The translations under genes were made by a program, and so were the position numbers. Under the pieces are notes generated by a model. The model did no database searches. It had not been told where the DNA came from and was given only the letters and a program-made list of their open reading frames with translations. From contig CACDYR010000009.1 of the NCBI GenBank assembly GCA_902557155.1, positions 1 to 39,652 on the forward strand: 39,652 bases of DNA. The letters are read 5' to 3'. The DNA is from an uncultured Pelagibacteraceae bacterium. Its GTDB lineage: Bacteria; Pseudomonadota; Alphaproteobacteria; Pelagibacterales; Pelagibacteraceae. Positions 31,468 to 37,149 of the stretch are shown here, one piece after another (the stretch's first letter is position 1; every line of letters starts with the position of its first letter).

Positions 31468-31553
31468 TGGTGGAGGGGGAAAGATTCGAACTTTCGAAGA
31501 CCGAAGTCAACGGGTTTACAGCCCGCCCCATTTGACCGCTCTGGAACCCCTCC
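31468..31553 (-). tRNA. trnY: tRNA-Tyr (anticodon GTA)
   Basis: 86 nt class II tRNA with long variable arm and encoded ACCA. Acceptor GGAGGGG pairs with CCCCTCC; anticodon loop TGTAAAC on stem CGGGC/CCGTT-like; T-arm AAAGTTCGAATCTTT. First product of the long tuf/rpo/ribosomal transcription unit; a small GC hairpin lies 3 bp before its 5' end. Confidence 0.97.
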
Positions 31554-31556
31554 TTT

Positions 31557-31570
31557 GGGGAAGTGTCCCC
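31557..31570 (-). promoter_or_regulatory. GC-rich leader hairpin before tRNA-Tyr
   Basis: Perfect inverted repeat GGGGA/TCCCC with a 4-nt loop, unusually GC-rich for this AT-rich genome, ending 3 bp from the tRNA-Tyr 5' end and inside the predicted leader RNA. It may protect the leader or help RNase P processing. It could also compete with the acceptor stem, which is also rich in G and C. Function not proven. Confidence 0.4.
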
Positions 31571-31600
31571 TTGTTCAATAAAGCTTCAAATAACAAGCGT

Positions 31601-31628
31601 TTTATATATTTTATTTATGCAAATGCAA
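31601..31628 (-). promoter_or_regulatory. Main promoter of the tRNA/tuf/rpo/ribosomal block
   Basis: On the minus strand TTGCAT (31628-31623), 16-bp spacer, TATAAA (31606-31601), with a predicted start near 31594, about 40 nt before tRNA-Tyr. A second TTGCAT copy sits at 31622-31617. It lies in the 129-bp divergent gap to rlmB, the only plausible place for the promoter of tRNA-Tyr and the genes behind it. Confidence 0.55.
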
Positions 31629-31682
31629 CACGTGATTTAATAGGAAAATATTAAAAAAACCGTATAAAACAGATACTAATTT

Positions 31683-32426
31683 ATGAATAAATCATCTTTT
31701 TTCATTGTTGGTCAACACGCAGTTATTGAGGCTCTCAGAAACCCTAAAAGAAAGGTTTTAAGAGTATTTTTAACTGAGGAGTCTAAAAAAAATATTCATA
31801 GAAAAAACCCTAATAAAAATGTTTTGGAAGACGTAAAAGTTTACTTTAAATCCAAAAAAGAATTAGACAAATATACCTCAAAAGAACAATTAATGCATAA
31901 TGGTTATGTTGCTGAAGTTGAACATTTAGATCAACCTGATCTAAAACAATTTATAAAAAGTAAAAATAACTTAACATTTGTCTGTCTTGATGAAGTTACA
32001 GATCCAAGAAACATTGGTTCATTAATAAGAAGTGCAGCATCATTTGATATTGATGGATTAATAATTAAAGAAAGACATTTTCCTCGAGATAGTAAGTTAA
32101 TGTATAAATCAGCAAGTGGATGCATGGAACACGTAAATATATTCCAAGTATCTAATATTAATTCGACTTTAAAAAATTTAAGAGAAAAAAATTTCTGGGT
32201 TTATGGTTTTGATGCAAAAGGTCAAAAAGATTTCACAGACATAAAATGGGAAGGAAATAACATCCTTCTATTTGGATCAGAAGGATTTGGTATGAGACAG
32301 CATACAGGCAAATATGCAGATTTTTTTGTTAAAATTAATATTAATGAGGATATAGAAAGTTTAAATATCTCAAATAGTGCTGCAATAGTGTTTCATCACC
32401 TTAGTTATATAAAAAAAAACAGTTGA
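31683..32426 (+). CDS. rlmB: TrmH-family 23S rRNA 2'-O-methyltransferase (RlmB-like)
   Basis: SpoU/TrmH knot enzyme; RlmB methylates the 2'-O of G2251 in the P-loop of 23S rRNA. 247 residues: substrate-binding N-domain (IVGQHAVIEALRN at 8-20), then the three SPOUT motifs DPRNIGSLIRSAASFD (107-122), LFGSEGFGM (196-204) and LNISNSAAIVFHHL (227-240). Divergent from the tRNA/tuf block, followed by tRNA-Thr. The knot family is certain; the exact target is inferred from similarity to RlmB. Confidence 0.9.
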   Translation: MNKSSFFIVGQHAVIEALRNPKRKVLRVFLTEESKKNIHRKNPNKNVLEDVKVYFKSKKELDKYTSKEQLMHNGYVAEVEHLDQPDLKQFIKSKNNLTFVCLDEVTDPRNIGSLIRSAASFDIDGLIIKERHFPRDSKLMYKSASGCMEHVNIFQVSNINSTLKNLREKNFWVYGFDAKGQKDFTDIKWEGNNILLFGSEGFGMRQHTGKYADFFVKININEDIESLNISNSAAIVFHHLSYIKKNS

Positions 32427-32449
32427 TTATTTAACAAAAGATTAATAAT
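32423..32449 (+). promoter_or_regulatory. Possible own promoter for tRNA-Thr
   Basis: TTGATT (32423-32428, overlapping the rlmB stop), 15-bp spacer, AATAAT (32444-32449), 10 nt before the tRNA. Short spacer and AT-rich context keep confidence low; read-through from rlmB is the alternative. Confidence 0.3.
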
Positions 32450-32459
32450 TATTGCGCAT

Positions 32460-32535
32460 GCCCTTGTAGCTCAGCTGGTAGAGCAATTGATTTGTAATCA
32501 ATAGGTCCGCGGTTCGAATCCGTGCGGGGGCACCA
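32460..32535 (+). tRNA. trnT: tRNA-Thr (anticodon TGT)
   Basis: 76 nt with encoded CCA. Acceptor GCCCTTG pairs with CGGGGGC including two G-U pairs; D-arm AGCTCAGCTGGTAGAGC; anticodon stem TTGAT/ATCAA around TGT; T-arm GCGGTTCGAATCCGT. 33 bp after rlmB on the plus strand. In E. coli a thrT lies between glyT and tufB; here the Thr tRNA is on the other side of the divergent promoter. Confidence 0.97.
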
Positions 32536-32538
32536 TCA

Positions 32539-32559
32539 TTAAATTAATAATTAGTTTAA
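32539..32559. terminator. AT-only palindrome between tRNA-Thr and convergent gene
   Basis: Near-perfect palindrome (10-base arms, one T-G mismatch, centre at 32549) covering the stop codon of the convergent 107-residue gene and starting 3 bp after tRNA-Thr. Position suits a shared end for both transcripts, but the stem is all A-T and T-runs are poor. Confidence 0.25.
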
Positions 32560-32874
32560 GTTTCTGATTTCACAATTTGCATAATCACGAGCTTCATTAA
32601 CATAGTATTGTAATTTTCTTATATAATCATCAACATCATAACTATAACTTTGTAACTGACTATTATAATACTCAACATCATTGTTATAGCTATTAATAGT
32701 CCAGTCATCACATGTATGAGTATTATTCCATTCATTAACGCAAAATGGAACCATTGGTTTTGTAGGTTTGGTTGGTCTATCCCAATTTGAAGGTGCTGTT
32801 GGTGCATAACAAAAACCGTAAACATAGTTTCCCCAGAAAGAAGATATAATTAAAAATATTATAATTTTTTTCAT
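32551..32874 (-). CDS. Small exported cysteine-containing protein, function unknown
   Basis: 107 residues, family not named with confidence. Residues 1-20 are a Sec signal peptide (MKKIIIFLIISSFWGNYVYG), cleavage expected before F21. The mature part has a Pro/Thr/Lys-rich stretch (RPTKPTKPMVP, 33-43), then four cysteines in total (C22, C45, C55, C101) and many Tyr/Asn residues in a predicted helical segment (62-100). Spacing CVNEWNNTHTC followed by a Tyr/Asn-rich helix and YANCE recalls small exported proteins seen in many proteobacteria and their phages, from memory only. Third gene after nadK and the 45-residue ORF, with 6 bp between. Likely periplasmic with one or two disulfides. Confidence 0.75.
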   Translation of the reverse strand: MKKIIIFLIISSFWGNYVYGFCYAPTAPSNWDRPTKPTKPMVPFCVNEWNNTHTCDDWTINSYNNDVEYYNSQLQSYSYDVDDYIRKLQYYVNEARDYANCEIRNLN

Positions 32875-32880
32875 AATTTT

Positions 32881-33018
32881 CTACCAAGCTGTTAATTTCC
32901 AGCATTGATCAATATCCTCAATACGAACATAACAACCAAGAAAAGACATAATTTTAAATGCACAAAAACCTCCAACCAAAATAATGACTACGAGCATTAT
33001 TGGATTAATTTTTTTCAT
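32881..33018 (-). CDS. 45-residue membrane mini-protein, unknown function
   Basis: Short ORF from ATG 33018 to TAG at 32881-32883. Begins MKKINPIMLVVIILVGGFCA, a positively charged start followed by one hydrophobic span (about 6-28), then a short tail CYVRIEDIDQCWKLTAW with two cysteines. It fits exactly between the nadK stop (3 bp gap) and the following exported-protein gene (6 bp gap), the spacing of this genome's operons, which argues it is real. Could be a signal-anchor or an unusual signal peptide. No known family recognised. Confidence 0.6.
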   Translation of the reverse strand: MKKINPIMLVVIILVGGFCAFKIMSFLGCYVRIEDIDQCWKLTAW

Positions 33019-33021
33019 TTA

Positions 33022-33792
33022 CTAACTGGTCTCTCTTCTTATTTGCTCTATTTTAATCTTTTTTTGTAAACTTCTATTTTTATCATAAAGAAGATTAAAC
33101 TTTATTTTATTATTAGTTTTTACTGTAATTGATTTGGCGTTTCTTACTTCTAAATTATCTGCAACAGCACTGATAGGTCTCTTAGTTGGGTTTAAGTTAG
33201 TTATAACTATTTTAGTTTTATCATTAACTATTTTGCCCTTCCATCTTCTTGGTCTAAATGCACTTATTGGAGATATTGATAATTTTTTTGAATGAAGACT
33301 TAAAATAGGTCCATGAACAGAAAGATTGTAGGCCGTACTTCCTGCTGGTGTTGATACTAATACACCATCAGAAACTAATTTTTTAATTATTTGTCTTGAG
33401 CCTTGTTTAATAGATAATGAAGCCGCTTGCCTGCTTTGTCTAAGTATAGAAACCTCATTTATTGCTATTGATCTTTTAATTTGATTTTTTTTATTCTTAA
33501 CAATCATTTCTAAAGGAGAAATTGAAACTAAATTTGCTTTAGATAAATTTTTTATAATATCTTTTGAGGAAAATTTATTCATAAGAAAACCATAATTTCC
33601 AGAATTTATTCCGTAGAAATGTTTTCTAGAATTTTTATTCTTTTTAAGCGTTTGAAGCATAAAACCATCACCACCAATGACTATGATCAAATTCTCTTTT
33701 TTAAAATGATTAAACTTAATTTTTTTTAATAATAAACTTTTAATCTTTGAAGATTTTTTATTTTTATCTGAAATAATTTGAAGTTTACTCAT
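33022..33792 (-). CDS. nadK: NAD kinase
   Basis: Phosphorylates NAD+ to NADP+ in the cytoplasm. 256 residues, compact form. GGDG motif (40-43), NE/S motif INEVSI (111-116), and the NAD-binding loop DGVLVSTPAGSTAYNLSVHG (142-161) are intact. ATG at 33792 lies only 4 bp after the CCA end of tRNA-Leu, so the mRNA is presumably released by tRNA 3' processing. No Shine-Dalgarno space exists outside the tRNA end. Followed by two small membrane/exported proteins. Confidence 0.96.
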   Translation of the reverse strand: MSKLQIISDKNKKSSKIKSLLLKKIKFNHFKKENLIIVIGGDGFMLQTLKKNKNSRKHFYGINSGNYGFLMNKFSSKDIIKNLSKANLVSISPLEMIVKNKKNQIKRSIAINEVSILRQSRQAASLSIKQGSRQIIKKLVSDGVLVSTPAGSTAYNLSVHGPILSLHSKKLSISPISAFRPRRWKGKIVNDKTKIVITNLNPTKRPISAVADNLEVRNAKSITVKTNNKIKFNLLYDKNRSLQKKIKIEQIRRETS

Positions 33793-33796
33793 TTAA

Positions 33797-33882
33797 TGGT
33801 GCCCTCGGCCAGACTCGAACTGGCACTCCGCAAGCGGCAAGGATTTTAAGTCCTTTGTGTCTACCAATTTCACCACGAGGGC
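33797..33882 (-). tRNA. trnL: tRNA-Leu (anticodon TAA)
   Basis: 86 nt class II tRNA with encoded ACCA. Acceptor GCCCTCG pairs with CGAGGGC; D-arm GTGGTGAAATTGGTAGACAC; anticodon stem AAGGA/TCCTT around CTTAAAA; long variable arm GCCGCTTGCGGAGT; T-arm GCCAGTTCGAGTCTGGC. Directly upstream of nadK (4 bp). Confidence 0.97.
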
Positions 33883-34025
33883 ATTAATGAATTTCATGAG
33901 TGTTTATGCTAATATTTATAATTGAACAAGTCTAATAAGTAAATTTTTTTTATTTTGTCTTTCTATGTGCTGGTCTTGTGCTGGTTGTCCGATGAAGTCC
34001 TATAAGTTTTTTATTGAAAAATTAT
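33883..34025. other. Intergenic region upstream of tRNA-Leu
   Basis: 143 bp without a convincing gene. It should carry the tRNA-Leu promoter; the best minus-strand candidate is TTGTTC, 15 bp, CATAAA, about 27 bp before the tRNA, and is weak. The segment 33966-33990 is clearly richer in G+C than its surroundings and holds two copies of TGTGCTGGT (33966-33974, 33977-33985) spaced 11 bp start to start. Confidence 0.4.
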
Positions 34026-34086
34026 TTACCGTCCAAAATACTTGTTAATAGAGCCTGCTATATCTGGATAACTTTGAAATCCATAA

Positions 34087-34389
34087 TTAGGTTTTTTCAG
34101 CTAAAAATTTAGTACTACACAGATTCTCAATTCCACTTGAAAACATTTTTTTTAATTTTAATGCATTTAAAAAACCACAAGCTGGAGACAAAAAAACAGC
34201 TTTAAACATTCCTCCATCAGCTATGAAATAATGTTGATCAAAATTCATAATGTGAATATCTCCACAACCACATTCGAAATCTTGTCCCTCTACATCACCT
34301 ATTCTAGGTGGGCTACTGACTTCGTGAAAAGGAATATAATTTCTTATCTCATTATTAAAATCATTGATATTGAGAATATTTACACTCAT
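34087..34389 (-). CDS. Small cysteine protein, probably frameshifted at its 3' end
   Basis: 100 residues as read, no family recognised. The centre holds FECGCGDIHIMNFD (38-51), with two cysteines and a histidine spaced like a metal site, then HYFIADGGMFKAVFLSPACG. The frame ends at an A6 run (GAA AAA ACC TAA). If one A is removed, reading goes on through 21 more sensible residues (PNYGFQSYPDIAGSINKYFG...) to a TAA at 34026-34028, giving about 120 residues. This suggests a sequencing or true one-base insertion. Starts 3 bp after the exported 427-residue gene, so co-transcribed with it. Confidence 0.6.
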   Translation of the reverse strand: MSVNILNINDFNNEIRNYIPFHEVSSPPRIGDVEGQDFECGCGDIHIMNFDQHYFIADGGMFKAVFLSPACGFLNALKLKKMFSSGIENLCSTKFLAEKT

Positions 34390-34392
34390 AAT

Positions 34393-35676
34393 CTATTCGC
34401 TCCTTTCTTTAAGTTTTTTAATTATCTCTTCTACCTTTTTTGGATCCATGCCTGATATTGATTTAGACTTAACAAATTTAGCTGATGCTATTTCTTCTTC
34501 TGTGAATTCTTCGCTCTTACAACCTAGTGTTAAATTCCATTTATTAAATGATAAACCTGTTTGATCAATCTTTGCAAACATAAGCTTAGGTATACCATCT
34601 TTAATAACCAATTTATTTTTATATTCATATTTTGACTTGTCTGTCTTTTTATCACCAACTACTTCTATTATATTGGTGTAACTAAGATCAAAAGTATTTG
34701 GATTATTATGAGATATGTTAAGTTTTTGAAAATTTTGCTTATCTTCAATGCCATACATTCCTGATATGACATTCACCTCATCATCTATAGATAAATCAAT
34801 GATCTCATTTCTAACATCTGAAATATAAAAATTAATTACCTTACCTGCAAACCTGGGATAATCTGACTCAGCTATACCTGCTTTTTTTAAAGCTTCAGTT
34901 GTAATTAAACAATTGGCAATAATATTTGTAAGATCAGTAGCTGTACCTTCCCCCCAGCTTCCGTCAATTATATTTGTTAGAGTATAAGATGATAGATAGT
35001 CATCTTGAGTAAAATCCGAATATTTATATTGATCATTAAATTCAACAGTAGAAGAAATCTGATTAATTAAATCTCCATAATAATTAAAGAAATCATCTCC
35101 ATCCGATTCATCACCAAAAAGAACCATTTTTAATTCAACGTAACCATTTCTGCCTAGTATATTTCCATAATACCAGTAAGTTATATCTCCATCTTTCCAC
35201 TTCACCTTATATCCATAAGTTGAAATCATATTTTCAGAAATGGTTGGCTCTAAAGCCCAAGAAAATTTATCAATTGATTCTGATTTATTTTTGTTAATTG
35301 TCTCGAGTAAATCTGATGATTTAAAATTTTTAAATCTGTCTGTTGTAATATAACCTTCATCATAATATTTAGCTTCAATTTTATAGTATTGCTCATTGTC
35401 AGAAATAATTAATTTTTCATCAATATCATCAATGTTATATTCTTGGTTATATAAATATTCTTCAAAATTTTTTATATCTTGTTTAGTATTTAAGTAGATC
35501 TCAGACTTGATGATTTCTATGCTAGCATTCGCATTGGGAATTTGAATTCTAGAAATTTCTGGGTTTTCTAAATTTTTCCAACCTAGCTTATAGAATGGAT
35601 CGTTTAAATTAATTTCATTAGCATTTAAATTTAGGAAAAATAAAAATTGTAAAAACAATAAAATAAACAACTTCAT
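34393..35676 (-). CDS. Exported protein of unknown function, about 427 residues
   Basis: The start is ATG at 35676; an in-frame TTG at 35685 is an unlikely alternative. Signal peptide MKLFILLFLQFLFFLNLNA, cleavage near residue 19, so periplasmic or outer-membrane bound; no further membrane span. The mature part has a FYKLGWKNLENPE opening, a Trp/Tyr-rich beta-like middle (WKDGDITYWYYGNILGRNG) and a charged helical tail (DPKKVEEIIKKLKERS). The middle faintly recalls DUF2167-type proteins, but I would not assign it. A TATAAT lies at 35691-35686, 9 bp before the ATG, predicting an almost leaderless mRNA. The small cysteine protein follows after 3 bp. Confidence 0.8.
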   Translation of the reverse strand: MKLFILLFLQFLFFLNLNANEINLNDPFYKLGWKNLENPEISRIQIPNANASIEIIKSEIYLNTKQDIKNFEEYLYNQEYNIDDIDEKLIISDNEQYYKIEAKYYDEGYITTDRFKNFKSSDLLETINKNKSESIDKFSWALEPTISENMISTYGYKVKWKDGDITYWYYGNILGRNGYVELKMVLFGDESDGDDFFNYYGDLINQISSTVEFNDQYKYSDFTQDDYLSSYTLTNIIDGSWGEGTATDLTNIIANCLITTEALKKAGIAESDYPRFAGKVINFYISDVRNEIIDLSIDDEVNVISGMYGIEDKQNFQKLNISHNNPNTFDLSYTNIIEVVGDKKTDKSKYEYKNKLVIKDGIPKLMFAKIDQTGLSFNKWNLTLGCKSEEFTEEEIASAKFVKSKSISGMDPKKVEEIIKKLKERSE

Positions 35677-35685
35677 AATGTCCAA

Positions 35686-35691
35686 ATTATA
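35686..35691 (-). promoter_or_regulatory. -10 element (TATAAT) for the exported 427-residue protein
   Basis: Consensus TATAAT 9 bp before the ATG at 35676. Possible -35 hexamers (TTGAAT at 35717-35712, 20 bp away; TTATCA at 35712-35707, 15 bp away) are both off-spaced. The predicted transcript would have a leader of only about 2-5 nt. Confidence 0.4.
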
Positions 35692-35781
35692 TTCTCAGAA
35701 ATATATTGATAATTCAATCTAATTTAAATTTTAATACACTTTTTAAGTGAAAATTTTTTAATTGTTTTTAGCTAATAAATA

Positions 35782-35787
35782 TATAAT
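35782..35787 (+). promoter_or_regulatory. -10 element (TATAAT) for the 54-residue membrane protein
   Basis: Consensus TATAAT 8 bp before the ATG at 35796, so transcription would begin about 2 nt before or at the start codon. The -35 region is weak (TAATTG 17 bp upstream). Together with 35686-35691 it makes a divergent promoter pair in this 119-bp gap. Confidence 0.4.
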
Positions 35788-35795
35788 TCTTTCTC

Positions 35796-35960
35796 ATGCA
35801 AATCTTAGGATATATATTAATAATTATTGGTGTTGCAGATTTTTTACTTGGAAACTTTGCACAAATAAATCTTACTTATTTTTTAGGACCGTTATCTACT
35901 TTCACTCCATATGTTTTTGGAGGTATAGGTCTCTTAATTTTAAATGTGGGTAATAAATAA
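35796..35960 (+). CDS. 54-residue membrane protein with two predicted helices
   Basis: ATG at 35796 to TAA at 35958-35960. Begins MQILGYILIIIGVADFLLGN: a hydrophobic helix (about 3-20), a short loop FAQINLTYF, then a second hydrophobic stretch GPLSTFTPYVFGGIGLLIL (31-49) and the end NVGNK. Regular hydrophobic pattern, consensus -10 just upstream and a fit in an otherwise empty 312-bp gap support coding. A longer ORF in another frame here (35762-35953) has an implausible Cys/Trp/Tyr-rich sequence. Small inner-membrane protein; function unknown. Confidence 0.7.
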   Translation: MQILGYILIIIGVADFLLGNFAQINLTYFLGPLSTFTPYVFGGIGLLILNVGNK

Positions 35961-35997
35961 ATAATAATATTTTTATTTTTTTATATAATTTATAAAA

Positions 35998-37149
35998 TCA
36001 AAAATTAACGGGTTTTTTAATACCTAAAATATTTAACAACTTTCCAAGAATTTTTAATTTCTTCATTTTATCTCCACCTGTCTCCTTGCCAACTAACTTA
36101 AGTTCTTCTACTAGTTTATTTTTATCTGTTTTTAATAATTTGGCAGCATCATTAAATGACTCGTCTATCTTTTGATCTAGTATGTCTCTAGCATTAGAAA
36201 CCTTTAATAACGAGATAGCCTTTTTAGATTTTTCTCCAAATCTTTTAGAAAATTCTTCTTGTTCTATTTTAGTGAATTTTTTATCACTTAAATAAATATT
36301 CAATGAACCCCAGATAAGTGCTCTTTCATATATATCTGTATTTGATTTTTCTAATTCATCTCCAGTAATTTTTTTGATTTTTAAATCAAGTTTCTTGTCT
36401 ATTTCTTTTAAATCATATGTTCCTTTAACTTTTTTATCAAAGAACTCATGATACTCTTTTGTCATAGAAAACCAGATTAAAGACTGCATCCTTATTAAGA
36501 AACTTGGATGTGTGCTCCATAACTCGTGAGAGCTTTTGCCTAAATCTTCTAAATCTCTGAGCTGATCAAGATATGTGGATGGCTTAAAATTAAAATGTTT
36601 ATCACTTAGTCCTGATGCTAGCTTAAAATTAGCTCGTAATGAATCTTCAAGATTAGCACATGATAAAAAACCAATTCTGTCAGCACTTATTTCTGCGGCT
36701 CTACTTAGATTTAAAATATTTAATTTTAAATTTCTATCGTCCACATTATTGAAATTTGGATACAGTGCGTGTTGATAGATATAATGTGCAACTTCGTGCC
36801 CTATTACAAATTGGAGTTCCTCTAATGATAATAATTCAATTAATCTAGAAGTTAAAATAATATCAGGCCTTGATGCTGAAGACATTAAACTGCACGAAGC
36901 ATTTGCTTGGTTATTGTCTGGAGTTATAAAAAAATTAAATACATTTTCAATTTTAATTCTCTTAAATACAACATCTATCGCCTTACCAACTTTAGGTAAT
37001 ATTTCCCTATCTACCCTTACTGAATTTGTTAATAAGTTAGACAGGTGACTATTATCTAATTCGCTAGTTTTTTTTTTGAATTCTTTTAAATCAATTCCAA
37101 ATTCTGATGGATCATCTTTATGATATTTAAACTTATCTAAAAAATCCAT
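35998..37149 (-). CDS. M48-family zinc metalloprotease, soluble
   Basis: 383 residues. Catalytic HEVAH (H118, E119, H122), third zinc ligand in AAEISADRIG (E153, with D157) as in M48/HtpX proteases, and the downstream WSTHPSFLIRMQSL match the family's THPS..R pattern. Unlike HtpX it has no membrane spans, so it acts in the cytoplasm or is held by the membrane-anchored neighbour. After about 265 a helical C-terminal region (LSDKKFTKIEQEEFSKRFG) resembles TerB-type helices. Its start overlaps the stop of the TerB/J-like gene by one base (TAATG), so the two are translated together. Substrate unknown; probably quality control. Confidence 0.85.
   Translation of the reverse strand: MDFLDKFKYHKDDPSEFGIDLKEFKKKTSELDNSHLSNLLTNSVRVDREILPKVGKAIDVVFKRIKIENVFNFFITPDNNQANASCSLMSSASRPDIILTSRLIELLSLEELQFVIGHEVAHYIYQHALYPNFNNVDDRNLKLNILNLSRAAEISADRIGFLSCANLEDSLRANFKLASGLSDKHFNFKPSTYLDQLRDLEDLGKSSHELWSTHPSFLIRMQSLIWFSMTKEYHEFFDKKVKGTYDLKEIDKKLDLKIKKITGDELEKSNTDIYERALIWGSLNIYLSDKKFTKIEQEEFSKRFGEKSKKAISLLKVSNARDILDQKIDESFNDAAKLLKTDKNKLVEELKLVGKETGGDKMKKLKILGKLLNILGIKKPVNF

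Noticed and set aside
33797..33882. Phage attachment site at tRNA-Leu
   Set aside because: No integrase and no repeated tRNA 3' end nearby; the region downstream of the tRNA 3' end is the housekeeping gene nadK.
33965..34048. 27-codon plus-strand ORF with CxxCxxC (MCWSCAGCPMKS...)
   Set aside because: Very short, no ribosome site, and antisense to the probable 3' extension of the small cysteine gene.
35677..35685. TTG start for the exported 427-residue protein
   Set aside because: The ATG three codons on gives a better signal peptide start, and the TTG would leave even less room after the -10.
35762..35953. 63-residue plus-strand ORF
   Set aside because: Rich in Cys, Trp, Tyr and Arg with no regular pattern; it is the out-of-frame shadow of the 54-residue membrane protein.
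35961..35997. Terminator for the M48 operon or the 54-residue gene
   Set aside because: Only a 5-bp all-AT stem was found, which is expected by chance in this composition.
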